This document shows positions 1 to 10,300 of a stretch of DNA of 64,000 nt, piece by piece. The translations under genes and the position numbers were made by a program. Numbering within the stretch: position 1 is the first letter of the stretch; every line of letters starts with the position of its first letter. Source of the DNA: Flavobacterium selenitireducens (GTDB lineage Bacteria; Bacteroidota; Bacteroidia; Flavobacteriales; Flavobacteriaceae); NCBI RefSeq assembly GCF_014748335.1, contig NZ_JAAVIY010000010.1:45977-109976 (forward strand), given 5' to 3'. The notes below the pieces were generated by a model, which ran no database searches, had not been told where the DNA came from, and saw only the letters and a program-made list of their open reading frames with translations.

Positions 1-1
1 T

Positions 2-994
2 TCAGCTATTTTTAATAGTGCTGCAAAGGACAATATTTATACTCAAGTCAATCCGTTTTATGGACACAAAATAAAGGTTATCGGTAAACCGAAAAAAATA
101 CTGACAGAGCAAGACATTAAAGCTTTACAAGCAATAAAACCAACTGATGGATATTTTATTGAAAGTAGAATGTTCTTATTTTCTTTTTTAGGGAATGGTC
201 TCAGATGTTCGGATATGATGCTTTTGAAGAATAGCAATTTCACAAACAGAAACGCTATCGAATATATCCAAATGAAAACCGGAACTTCAATGAAGTTAAA
301 TTATAATACTCAGTTGGTGAAAGTGATCTTGGATGTTATTGGGATGGGAGATTTAATCGAAAAGCTAAAGCAAAGTTATGAGGGCTATTTCGACAATCTT
401 ACTTACAACGAATGTATTAGAAAAATTTACGCTCATATTGGAGCAGAAGGTTATTTAGACAAATTAGAATCAGATACTTTACTTAGTCCTGATTCACCGT
501 ATGAGAAATACAAAGGTTTCGTTATTAAAAAGTCAGATGAAGAGATAAAAAATCTAATCGGATATTCTTATTCATTACTTAGAGAAATTAGCGTAACTGC
601 GAGAATGAAAATAGTTGAATACTTTAAAAAGCAAAATCCTGATGAATTGTTATTTAAGGATTTTATAAAGTCTAACATTTTCAACGGATACGATAAAAAG
701 CAACCATTTACAAAAGAGCAGTTCGATCTTTATAAAAGTAAGTTTACGTCTTACAACGCTAAAATTAAAAGAATGTCAAAAAAGTATGATTTGACATTAC
801 CGAATCCAACAACACACTCCGCACGATTTACGTTTACCAATATACTTTTAACAATGGATAGTATAAACCTAAACGATATAAGAATCGCTCTCAGTCATAC
901 AAATCTAGCAACAACTCAAAAGTATTTGCAGACGGGATTTGACTTTAAAAAATCGGATGCACTTAATGAACGATTGAATAGTATTTTTGAATAA
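2..994 (+). CDS. Tyrosine recombinase (integrase), 5' end outside the window
   Basis: The frame is open to the left edge, so the N-terminal arm- and core-binding domains are mostly missing. The visible 330 residues contain the catalytic set of tyrosine recombinases: an Arg in GLRCSD (codon 203-205), HSAR as the HxxR box (815-826), a second His in LSHTNLATTQKYL, and the Tyr nucleophile at 923-925. About 204 residues separate the first Arg from HxxR, clearly more than the roughly 100 to 120 in XerD or Cre, so the catalytic domain carries an insertion. The gene converges on the defence operon with 52 bp between stop codons. It is probably the integrase that moves the A+T-rich island. The family is certain from the motifs; the link to the island is inference. 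Confidence 0.88.
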   Translation, partial: SAIFNSAAKDNIYTQVNPFYGHKIKVIGKPKKILTEQDIKALQAIKPTDGYFIESRMFLFSFLGNGLRCSDMMLLKNSNFTNRNAIEYIQMKTGTSMKLNYNTQLVKVILDVIGMGDLIEKLKQSYEGYFDNLTYNECIRKIYAHIGAEGYLDKLESDTLLSPDSPYEKYKGFVIKKSDEEIKNLIGYSYSLLREISVTARMKIVEYFKKQNPDELLFKDFIKSNIFNGYDKKQPFTKEQFDLYKSKFTSYNAKIKRMSKKYDLTLPNPTTHSARFTFTNILLTMDSINLNDIRIALSHTNLATTQKYLQTGFDFKKSDALNERLNSIFE

Positions 995-1046
995 GAGTTT
1001 TTTAAGTGGGGATGTGTGCAAAAATTTTATTATGCTACATCGTTGT

Positions 1047-1862
1047 TTAACTATCGTTATTATCAATCGATTTATTGATTGCATCTAATACTGGTTTAGA
1101 TTTTACTAAATAAAAATCATATATCTCTTTCATTTGCGAGGTAGTATTCTTTTCGTAATGTTTACTCAATAGAAAAGAGAAAAAGTAATTTAATTTTGAA
1201 TAGTAAACAAATGCAAGAAGTTCTTCTAATTCCTCTTTAAAATCTTTCTTCAAATCAGAATTATATACAGCTTTCCAAACTTTGTAATAACTAGAAATTG
1301 CGGAATTGATTTGTAGTAATACACCAAAAGAAGAATCATCGATTTTTACAGTTTCCTTTGTACCATTTTTTTCGTGTTCTTCTTTAATTCTAAAGAACTC
1401 AATCAAGAATAAATTGATAGCTTGCCCTCCAATAAAGTTATATTTCTTATCAGTTCGTTTTGCTAGTAATTCAATTTTTGAAATTAAAGTATTACCATGA
1501 AATGAAACATTGAAATTGTTAATTTCATCTGCTATTAGTAGAATGCGAGACTTATAATTATTGAAAACAAAATCTATATGTTCGTCTTTCTTGTTCTTTT
1601 TAAATTGTTTTTTTAAAATATCATTTGCTTTCTTCTGCATATAGAATGCTAAGAAAGTAAGTATTGCAGAAGCAATACCGATTATTGGACTAAGAACACC
1701 ACCGAAAGCATCACCGACAACACCGTAGGTTGGCGATATTTTATCTGAAAAAGCTATTTGAAGAAAGAGTATAACAAAACCAAATATTGCAAACCCAATA
1801 AACCAAAAGCTATACCAGGTTGCATTATTTAATCTATCATTGCTGAACTCCTTTTTTAACAT
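1047..1862 (-). CDS. Two-helix membrane protein, putative phage abortive infection (putAbiC-like) family
   Basis: A 271-residue protein with two N-terminal membrane helices (about residues 17-38 and 56-75) and a helical cytoplasmic part. GDAFGGVLSPI (50-60), just before helix 2, followed by a charged run after it, is the pattern I know from the putative phage abortive infection family (putAbiC), where GDxFGGxLxPI precedes a helix ending in YxQ (here FYMQ). It is the last gene of the minus-strand operon, 29 bp after the NTPase stop, so it is probably co-expressed with that protein. By analogy with other two-helix defence effectors it could act at the membrane, but nothing in the sequence shows the activity. 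The family assignment is moderately sure; the function is inferred from family name and context. Confidence 0.65.
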   Translation of the reverse strand: MLKKEFSNDRLNNATWYSFWFIGFAIFGFVILFLQIAFSDKISPTYGVVGDAFGGVLSPIIGIASAILTFLAFYMQKKANDILKKQFKKNKKDEHIDFVFNNYKSRILLIADEINNFNVSFHGNTLISKIELLAKRTDKKYNFIGGQAINLFLIEFFRIKEEHEKNGTKETVKIDDSSFGVLLQINSAISSYYKVWKAVYNSDLKKDFKEELEELLAFVYYSKLNYFFSFLLSKHYEKNTTSQMKEIYDFYLVKSKPVLDAINKSIDNNDS

Positions 1863-1891
1863 ATTTAATTTTCTATTTGCTTTGTTCTCAA

Positions 1892-4800
1892 TTATTTTCG
1901 TTTGTGATTTACTCTAAAGTCAGAATCTTTTTCCGAAAAAGAAGAAATATATCTTTTATTCGCTAAAACACTTAATAGTTCCCAATTGTCATGGTCTTTT
2001 GGAATTCTTGCTTTTGAACTTGTATCAGTAATCCACGCATAATTTCCTCCTAAATTTGTCAAGAAAGATTCAATGAAAGATAGGTCATATTTGCTTGAAT
2101 TTTTAACAAATAACCTTATTCGCTCTTTTACTGGAACTTGGTTGTTTACAAGAATAGAGTTTAAAACATTATCACTAACGACAAAGGAACTATCTGATAT
2201 AAGAATAGAACTCAATAGTTTTATATTGCTATTCGTGATAATTGCTTCTTCAGAACAATTATCCAATATTTTCAATTTGTCAGAATTGTTTAAGATGGAA
2301 GACTTTAAGATCAATTCCAAATCATCGCTGTCAAATGTAAGCTGATCTAAGATTTTAAAATAATCGTTCTTTCTTTTTTCGAGTAGATAGATATTTAATC
2401 CATCAGATTTTTCTTTTAATGAATTAAAACTCTCAACAGTAGGATTAACACAATTACTATTAATAAGTGACTTAATTTTGTTGTCGGATATTTCTTCAAA
2501 GCTTAAATCACTATACCACCAAGGACTGGATTTAGTAATTAAATCGTACGATTGATCTTCTATCTCGTCCTTTTGAAGTAGCTTTTTCCAAAATTTGCCA
2601 TAAACATTTGTAGAATTTACCTCTTTAGGAATTTTAACCTTGGACAATTCTTCTGCATTTTGAATTAGATTGATGAATTCAATACTCGATTCTGATATTT
2701 CTGATTCAGTTTTTTCTTCGTCTCCTTCTTCAATAATTTGGTTATTATAATCGAAAAGTAAATTTTCCCAAGAAGGAAGTAATTTATTGTTTTCAAGTAA
2801 TATAGGATACAATCCAGAATCCTCAATGGTTGAGAGCTTTGCAATCTTAGTTTCTATTTGTGAAATAACAGATTTTTTGTTATCAATTTCTATATTTTCA
2901 TTGTTGAGTAGAGCGATAAGATACTCCTCTTTCTCATTTACATTGGTAGATATTTTTAAGTACACGTTTTCAATATAATCATCAATATTTGCTTCAACAT
3001 ATTGAATTAATTGATCTGCTTTTGATGTCCTAATTGCAAAGTAGTTTGAGTTATCAAATTCTACTTGGTTAAATTCTCCGAACTTTTTAATTACGGAAGC
3101 AACTATTTCAATATTTAACTGATAATAGTTACCCTTGTATATGAAAGACAGCATTTCATCAGAAGAATTTTCAAAATCAATTTTGCTAAAGCTTATTTTT
3201 AATTCTTCAATAACTTTTTTAAGCTGATCATGATTCTCAGTAATATTTAAAAATAATGGATCGGAGAGAATAAGCTTTGTTAAAGAAGATTGTTTTGAAA
3301 TCTCAATTATAGCTTTTACATCCCCATACTCAATTATCCTTTTTAGAATAGTATTTTTTAAATCTTCCGAGAAATCAGGATTAGATTCTATGAATCCCCA
3401 TATATTGCTCCACTTGTTGCAGAGCATCTTTGTAAATTCATCTAATTTTTGTGATGTTTCAAAATATCCTTTAATGAACTCGATGGAGATTTTTGATTCG
3501 TCTTTCAGTTTGTTAAAAATTGATTCTAATTGAGAATTATATTTATTGGAATGATAAAGTAAGTAATCTAAAATGTCATAATTCAATATATACTCTGTCT
3601 GAAAATCAAGCGGGTTAATTTTTAAAAGTAATTTTTCGATTTTAGACAACTTATAATCAAACGGTTGTTTTATCGAGTTCTTAATGCTGATATGAAATTG
3701 ATAGTCAGAACGCGTTAAGCTTTCTTCATGGAATAGCGATATATAGTCTATATAATCTTCTGCGATATAGCCATTTCGTAATAGAATGGTTATAAGATTT
3801 TTGTTGAGGTTGTCGCTTAATTCTATATCAGAGAATTGATCAGATCTCAGCAAATCGGCTATTTTAGAGATTCTAGTTTTTTGTTTTTGCTTTTCTAATT
3901 CCTGAATTTTATTTTTTAACGAAGCAATCTTGCCATTTTTAATATCCGTAATCTCTTTTTCCTTCTCTAAATATGATTTATTTTGGTCAATGAGCTTTTC
4001 AATTGTACTAAATTTTGTGGTGGAATTTAGATTTCGAGTATCAGTTCTTCCATAGTATTCGTTGAACCTAATTTGTTCATATAGAAAATTATTTGTTTTT
4101 AAATATTCAAAATTTGCTGTTTCGACAACTTCATCTATTGATAATATATTGTTATTAATAACAAATGATTTGAAACCTGGTAAAGTTTCAATTATTCTAA
4201 CTACATATAGTAATCTTAAATCTTGTATATTACTTATGAATAAACTCTCATATTCTTTAATTTGATCTTTATATTGCTCTATTTCACTCTCTATTTCACT
4301 AACTGAATTTTTTATAAAAATCGCTTTTGAATTAAAAATGGTATAGAGATCACCTTCATTATAACTCAGCTTCATAAAATCATTAGGGTATATGTTTTTA
4401 TAAGTGATTATGGCGAATAACTTATCTTGATTTAGAGTTTCATTTAGCTTATTACTATATAAATAAAATTCGTTAGAGATATTATGAAGCAAACGCATAT
4501 CATCTATGAAAAAGGATATATCTTCAATTAAATTATCACTCAGGTTATATTGAAACTTGTTTTTCTTTTTAAGTAGTATTTCACTTGAATTAGATGAATT
4601 TATAACCGGAATTACAGGTATAATAAAATCAAAGAACTTAGTTCGCTCTTTATCGGTAAACATATCGTCACGAACAGCATACACAAAAACAATCTCTTTA
4701 CGTTTTGTTTTTTCCGAATTATTGAGAAGTAAGTTAACCTCTCTAAGTTTAGTAAAGATTTCAGTTTCTCGAAATCTGTCTAAGTCTTCAATTATGACAA

Positions 4801-5620
4801 CGTTATAAGGTCTTATGGAAAAGAAATAAAGAATTTCATCGATATGATGATTTAAAACCGACTTATTTAAATTTTCACCAACACCGATTTCAGCATTTTG
4901 TATTTTGAGTTTATTAATTGTAACAGCACTAATAATTCTAACTGATTTTAATATTATAAAGAATGTACCTAATGCTACTATGAAAATTCCGCTATAGTGG
5001 ATAATATCGCATACTTTATTACTGATTGCAATATCTTTAAAGATACTTTGAATGAAATATGGATAGAAATAATTACAGATCGCTAACAAAAACAATAAGT
5101 ATCCTATAGAAATGAAAATTAGCTTTTTTACACTATAACTTTTTATTTTCTTGAACCTTGAATCAGGAATTTTGTTGTCTTCTTCATGGTAAAAAATCTG
5201 TTCTAATATACTTGTTTCGATAAGTCTTAATAGCTCGGTTTTGTCAACTTTAATCTCTTTACCTTTTTCGTCGAACTCAGGTTTTTCTTCTTTAAAAGTT
5301 GCCAAAGAAATATTTAGAAATTTTAAATCATTTCCCTTATAATTTTTTTGGAATGTTTTCAGGATACTACTTTTTCCAGATCCGTATGAACCCGTTAAGG
5401 CAATATTCTTAATGTCTTCTTTCTTTCTATTTTTTAGTGACCATAATAAAGCTTTTGAGTAATGTCCATTCTCATCACCATTGTCGATAGGGGATAGGGA
5501 GGAGTAAGCTAAATCATCAATACTTTTAATAGAGTACTTAAAATATATTGACTCTAACCATTTGATAATTTTTTCTAACAGTTGAAGTATCTTTTTTCTC
5601 ATACTCTGTGTCTTAAACAT
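1892..5620 (-). CDS. Membrane-anchored YobI/KAP-like P-loop NTPase
   Basis: A 1242-residue protein. Walker A is GSYGSGKS (77-84) and Walker B is VVIIEDLDRF (274-283). Two membrane helices (about 165-189 and 207-231) sit between them, an arrangement typical of KAP and YobI-like NTPases, whose P-loop core is interrupted by transmembrane segments. A further block with DKERTKFFDFIIPVIPVI follows Walker B. The last roughly 800 residues are helical and charged with no motif I recognise, and may be a sensor or scaffold. The gene starts 50 bp after the dtcC stop and is followed 29 bp later by the putAbiC-like gene. The NTPase family is well supported. A role in phage defence is inferred from the operon. 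Confidence 0.8.
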   Translation of the reverse strand: MFKTQSMRKKILQLLEKIIKWLESIYFKYSIKSIDDLAYSSLSPIDNGDENGHYSKALLWSLKNRKKEDIKNIALTGSYGSGKSSILKTFQKNYKGNDLKFLNISLATFKEEKPEFDEKGKEIKVDKTELLRLIETSILEQIFYHEEDNKIPDSRFKKIKSYSVKKLIFISIGYLLFLLAICNYFYPYFIQSIFKDIAISNKVCDIIHYSGIFIVALGTFFIILKSVRIISAVTINKLKIQNAEIGVGENLNKSVLNHHIDEILYFFSIRPYNVVIIEDLDRFRETEIFTKLREVNLLLNNSEKTKRKEIVFVYAVRDDMFTDKERTKFFDFIIPVIPVINSSNSSEILLKKKNKFQYNLSDNLIEDISFFIDDMRLLHNISNEFYLYSNKLNETLNQDKLFAIITYKNIYPNDFMKLSYNEGDLYTIFNSKAIFIKNSVSEIESEIEQYKDQIKEYESLFISNIQDLRLLYVVRIIETLPGFKSFVINNNILSIDEVVETANFEYLKTNNFLYEQIRFNEYYGRTDTRNLNSTTKFSTIEKLIDQNKSYLEKEKEITDIKNGKIASLKNKIQELEKQKQKTRISKIADLLRSDQFSDIELSDNLNKNLITILLRNGYIAEDYIDYISLFHEESLTRSDYQFHISIKNSIKQPFDYKLSKIEKLLLKINPLDFQTEYILNYDILDYLLYHSNKYNSQLESIFNKLKDESKISIEFIKGYFETSQKLDEFTKMLCNKWSNIWGFIESNPDFSEDLKNTILKRIIEYGDVKAIIEISKQSSLTKLILSDPLFLNITENHDQLKKVIEELKISFSKIDFENSSDEMLSFIYKGNYYQLNIEIVASVIKKFGEFNQVEFDNSNYFAIRTSKADQLIQYVEANIDDYIENVYLKISTNVNEKEEYLIALLNNENIEIDNKKSVISQIETKIAKLSTIEDSGLYPILLENNKLLPSWENLLFDYNNQIIEEGDEEKTESEISESSIEFINLIQNAEELSKVKIPKEVNSTNVYGKFWKKLLQKDEIEDQSYDLITKSSPWWYSDLSFEEISDNKIKSLINSNCVNPTVESFNSLKEKSDGLNIYLLEKRKNDYFKILDQLTFDSDDLELILKSSILNNSDKLKILDNCSEEAIITNSNIKLLSSILISDSSFVVSDNVLNSILVNNQVPVKERIRLFVKNSSKYDLSFIESFLTNLGGNYAWITDTSSKARIPKDHDNWELLSVLANKRYISSFSEKDSDFRVNHKRK

Positions 5621-5670
5621 TTCAAGTGATTAGCTAAGTATCCAAGTAAATTCACTTCTAATGAGCTTTC

Positions 5671-6897
5671 CTAAAGCATATTTTTTATAAAGCTTAGTAA
5701 AAAATTAGCGCTTGTGTACGAAGCATATTGTTGATAATCATCTCCCTTATGTTTGTCTCCGAAGTCGCAAACCGATTTTACTACAAGAGGTTTAGTTTTA
5801 TTGAAAAAATGACACGCGAGATATACACCGTACCCTTCCATATCAATTGCTGAAAGCTTGCGATTTTGGGCAATTATGCTTTGTACCAATCCCTCACTAG
5901 AAACGACATATGATCCAGAGGTAGTGGGAGCAATTTTAGCTTGTAACACAGTTGAAGGTTTGCTACCACGATATTTACTTTGAATTTTTACGATTTCATC
6001 ATTCTCACGGATAAAATTACTTAACTTAGAAATTAAAGTTTGATCTGTTGGAATTTGATGAGGTTCGGGTTTTAGTACAACATCACCAGCATCCGTTTCC
6101 ACCATTTTCCCTGAACCAAAATCTGTGATGTTTTCTGAAACTATTATGTCCCCATAGTTTATGTCTCTGTCCTTCACACCAGCGCAGATTCCAGTCATCG
6201 CAATATATTTTGGGCAAAACTTTTCTATGATTTTCGTTGTTACGGACGCAGACGCTTGCATACCCATTCTTGTAATGGAACAAGCTATTATTTTATGTTT
6301 ATTACCATTTAGAGTGTTTATTTCACTCGAGTAATATACCAATGGATCTCCTTCAAACGATATTTTTTTCCACGGTAAATCTAACTGAAGTATTTCTGAA
6401 AATTCTGGTGTCTCAAGTGCGCAGATTATTCCTATATCGTAATAGTTTTTTGATTCGATTGCTTCTTTAAACCTTTGTTTCAGGGAAGTGATATAACAGA
6501 CTTTACTCTTGAGCTTATCTTTCCAAGAGTTTTGCGTAAAGCTAAAATTTATTAGATGCCATAATTTGTCATCGAAAGTTTCTTGATGAGCATTTATTAA
6601 ATCGTCAAACTGAGAAAAGCCAATTATATGAGCAGGTATATGAATTGAACTATTATAGTATATTTCATCAAGAAACTTTACACTCTCTTCTGCATTAGGT
6701 TCCGTTTCGTGATCTCGGGGCATAACTAAGTCGAGTAGTAGTAAATCAAAATCTCTGTCATATAAAATTTTCCTTCCGTCTTTTATGTTCTTCTCCTTAA
6801 AAATATTTGTTTGAGGAATATTACATTCTTCAAGTAAGTATTTCTCGATGAGTGAAATTTTCTCATCTGAATCATCCAATATTAGTATATCAATCAT
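5671..6897 (-). CDS. dtcC: Detocs effector DtcC: response-regulator receiver fused to a PNP-type ATP nucleosidase
   Basis: A 408-residue protein in two parts. Residues 1 to about 135 form a receiver domain with acidic residues D8-D9 and phospho-acceptor D56 in LLLLDLVMP. Residues from about 158 to the end form a purine-nucleoside phosphorylase/MTA nucleosidase fold, starting DIGIICALETPEF. It has the ribose-binding IDMEGYG (E354) and the catalytic loop SVCDFGDKHKGDD (acidic candidates D378, D381). In the known Detocs system this protein, once phosphorylated, cleaves ATP to adenine and ribose-5'-triphosphate and stops phage growth by depleting ATP. Its ATG overlaps the dtcB stop by 4 bp (ATGA). 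Assignment rests on architecture and gene order; substrate is by analogy. Confidence 0.9.
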   Translation of the reverse strand: MIDILILDDSDEKISLIEKYLLEECNIPQTNIFKEKNIKDGRKILYDRDFDLLLLDLVMPRDHETEPNAEESVKFLDEIYYNSSIHIPAHIIGFSQFDDLINAHQETFDDKLWHLINFSFTQNSWKDKLKSKVCYITSLKQRFKEAIESKNYYDIGIICALETPEFSEILQLDLPWKKISFEGDPLVYYSSEINTLNGNKHKIIACSITRMGMQASASVTTKIIEKFCPKYIAMTGICAGVKDRDINYGDIIVSENITDFGSGKMVETDAGDVVLKPEPHQIPTDQTLISKLSNFIRENDEIVKIQSKYRGSKPSTVLQAKIAPTTSGSYVVSSEGLVQSIIAQNRKLSAIDMEGYGVYLACHFFNKTKPLVVKSVCDFGDKHKGDDYQQYASYTSANFLLSFIKNML

Positions 6898-7340
6898 AGC
6901 TTTAACATCAATTCTTTAAGTTTAATCGACCATTCTTTATTTGAATGCGAAAAGAAAATATATCCACAATAATTTTCGCCAAAGTCATTAGAGAGTTCTT
7001 GATCCAGTTCTTTTATTCTGGTACCATCTACATAATTTTCATACATAGTAACTACGATTACTTTAGTTGGAATGTTTCTTAGATATATCTGCTTTAAAAT
7101 GTTTTTTCCTGCTAATGGTTCTGGTTCACCTCCAGATTCATCGTCTGAAATATCGTAAGTCTGCATACTCATATCTAACAAAATCAAATCATATTTATCA
7201 AAGTTTAATACGATTTCTTTGGAAGCAGAATTGTATGAAGTTCGTTCCTCAATTATAATGTTAGGAAAATCTCCTTCTAAAAACGTTTTAAGTTTTTCAA
7301 GTTTTTTTTGATTATCCTCTACAATTAGTATCTTATTCAT
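6894..7340 (-). CDS. dtcB: Detocs receiver-only protein DtcB
   Basis: A 148-residue stand-alone receiver domain: MNKILIVEDNQ with acidic pair E8-D9, and acceptor D56 in LILLDMSM. No output domain follows. In Detocs the receiver-only protein is understood to take phosphate from the kinase and buffer against accidental activation of DtcC. I chose the ATG at 7340 because it forms an 8-bp ATGAATAA overlap with the dtcA stop, a usual sign of translational coupling, and gives a standard receiver N-terminus. A start at 7364 would add eight residues and deepen the overlap. The tail (about residues 60-75) carries an acidic insert rich in Asp, Glu and Gly after the acceptor strand, unlike ordinary CheY-type receivers. 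Confidence 0.87.
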   Translation of the reverse strand: MNKILIVEDNQKKLEKLKTFLEGDFPNIIIEERTSYNSASKEIVLNFDKYDLILLDMSMQTYDISDDESGGEPEPLAGKNILKQIYLRNIPTKVIVVTMYENYVDGTRIKELDQELSNDFGENYCGYIFFSHSNKEWSIKLKELMLKL

Positions 7341-10300
7341 CTTGGAGGAGATTTTGAACTTCAACGCTAACTATAACTTCAAAAACATTTTCATGGTCAG
7401 GGGACTTTACTTGAATCATGTTACTCTCATTATCCAAATCATATTTTACAATTTTAATAGCTTTTGATATGCCTGATTTGCCCTCGGATATAAGTTTGGC
7501 AGTATCTACAACCGCTTGCCCATTTTTTGTTTTAAACGGTAAATCAGTTATTGGAAACTCTATAGCATTTATGAATTTGAATTTTAAATATTTGTCTTCT
7601 TCATATGAACTAAATTCAAAATTTTTAATATCATCAATAGAATAGCCATACTTAAACATATTGTCCAACAATATTCTAAATAGGTCTGTAAAGTGAATAT
7701 AATAACATGATTTTATTGTTGGATTGGAGTCGTAGTTTACTTTACATCCAACATTCATTTTAGGGTAGCATTTTTGAGTATTGTTCCAAACAATATCAAA
7801 GATTTTCTGGATATTGAAATCGTCAATTGTCGATCCTGATCTTCTAAACCATGAACTAATTTTTTTAATCTTATTTTCTATTACTGTTGAACTATCTGCA
7901 AGATTTGTAAAAATTTTGGGTAAATCTTCATTACTCAATATTGACCTCAATCTTAAGTCTAAAGCGTTAAGTTCTTCCGCAAATTTATTTTTTATGTCAT
8001 TATCAATATACTCCCTAATTACCGCCAAATTTGCATCCGTTCGTTGCCATATTAGGTCAATTACGTTTTGACAGAATTGCCGAGAATCAACATCAATTGA
8101 AAGTTCAGCTATATAAGCTGAAAGTTCTAACTTGTCGAATTCATAATTAAAAAGTCCATTCTCATTCTTTCCATCTTTCTTTATCTGAATTTTAGTTTTT
8201 ATAATATCTTCAATCAAAGTGTCAATTTTGAAAGAGAAATTTGTAAGTACAGAATGCAGATCGGACTTCTTTTTATCATTTAAATTAAAATACTGTGAGT
8301 TCCAAGATGAATTTTCTTCATATTTGTCTGTTTCTCCAATGCGATTAAGGATTAAGTTTTGCTTTTCAAGTTCTGGACGTAATTCTCCTAGTAAAACCCC
8401 ATGACGAATCCTGGTACTCAGATAAGCAACAATACCAAAATTGCTGAATAAATACTTGTCTAATATAGAATCAAACAATTCTGAGAAAACGTCGACTAAT
8501 GCACTTTCAGAATATTTTACCTCTGAGGTGTCGTAGTCTTCCATTCCATTAAACTTCACAAGAGCAAAACTATTTTCACTAATGAGAAGTATTTTTTTGT
8601 CTTGTAACGAAAGATTATAAATGGTTTTGTAACGGTTGTAAAGACCGTCAATATCCTTGAGTTCTCTAGTAATAATCGCTTGGTCATTTGCATAAATTTT
8701 GCTTTCCTCTAATTTCAAAGTTCCCTCGTAAACGATTAGTTCGTTTGAAATTAGATTTAATTCTTCCTGATATTTCTTTTCGTTTTCACTAAATATTTCT
8801 TTTAGATAATTTATAATTTTTAAACGTTCGTTTAATCTGTCAATCGTGTTATTTAGATATATCGAATGCTTTAATACCTCTGAACTGCAAACGTCAAAAT
8901 AAAAATATTCGATTTTTTTTCTGTCTGAATCAATTTCATGTTCGAAAAGATTGGACGGAAGTGTCTTATCATAAATTTTACAAAATTGTTCTATTATAAA
9001 ACTTTTCTCTAAGTCATCCTGAGAGCAAAGACTTATAAATATTGGAAGATCAATTGTTCGTCGTACGTCTGTATATCTTTTTCTTCTTAAAATGTCAATT
9101 AATTTTTTTGAATCTATTTTTACAATAGAATTTTCATTTTCTTTAAAATTATTGACATATAATTTTATCGCAGAGTTGTAATTTTCAAGATTTACTAGTG
9201 ATTCGAAGAGATACTTCAATGCTGTTTGAAGAATTGGAATGTTGTCTTCAGTTTGTTTAATTACGTCTTCCCATAGCATTGTGCTCTTTTCGTAATTTCC
9301 CTGTTTAAAGTAAATTTTTGCTTTATTGATAAATGAAAATTCAGGACTTAAGTTCTTATTAGTAGTTATATTCTCAGTCAAATAATCTTGCCAGTAACTT
9401 ATCGATATCGAATTATTATATATTTGTAATCCACTATTTAAGTAGTTTTGTCCCGCTTGTTTATCCTTAAAGTATTTAGAGAAGTAGGGATCAAATTTAT
9501 TTAGAGATAATAACTTGAGCGAAATGTCCGCATCTAAACCTTGTTCCTTCTTTAGAAAATAATTTAGACTCGGACCTATGTCAAAACTTAGTGTGTTTTT
9601 ATTGATCTGGTAAAGATTATAGATAACTTCACTTCTATTTTCACCTTTATTCATCAATTGAAAAATCTTAGTGGTGATTTGATTTAACAAAGAAGGAATA
9701 TCAGTAATAGGAGTAATTGCCATCTTTAAGTTTATATGGCAACGTACGTAAAGAATAAGTAAATCAAAATTCGATGGATCTATCTTAATAAAAAGTCTTA
9801 TTTCTTCAATAGCTTCATCATAAAGACCAGTATAGTAAAGATCAATTATCTGTAGATATTTATTATCAAAATAATTTTGACGATCCGACAATTTTGGTAT
9901 TTCGTTAGTGCATAGGATTGGAATTAGATTACGGTCACTCGTTTTTTTGAATAAATATTTCGATTTTAAAAATGCGAAATTGAAATTCTCTTTTTTTAAA
10001 GACAATATTTTCAAGATGTCTCTCGCAAATAAATACCTGTCTATTAGTGAATTGCAATTTTCAAACACTAAAAGCATGGAAAAGTCACTTATCTGATAAT
10101 TTTCAAAATAGTTTAATCTAAAAAGATAGTATTGCCTTATTTCCCGCTCATCCTCTTTTTTATTTCTACTGAATAGACTTTTGATATCGTAGTCATATTT
10201 GTAAGCGGATAAATTTCTTTCGGTTCTAAAGGATAGAAAATGCGCAAGTGTACTGACGAAAAAATTTTTATTTACCTCATTTATTTTTGATAAAAATTCC

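Noticed and set aside
5671..7340. Ordinary two-component regulators
   Set aside because: Neither receiver protein has a DNA-binding output domain; one has a nucleosidase domain and one has none.
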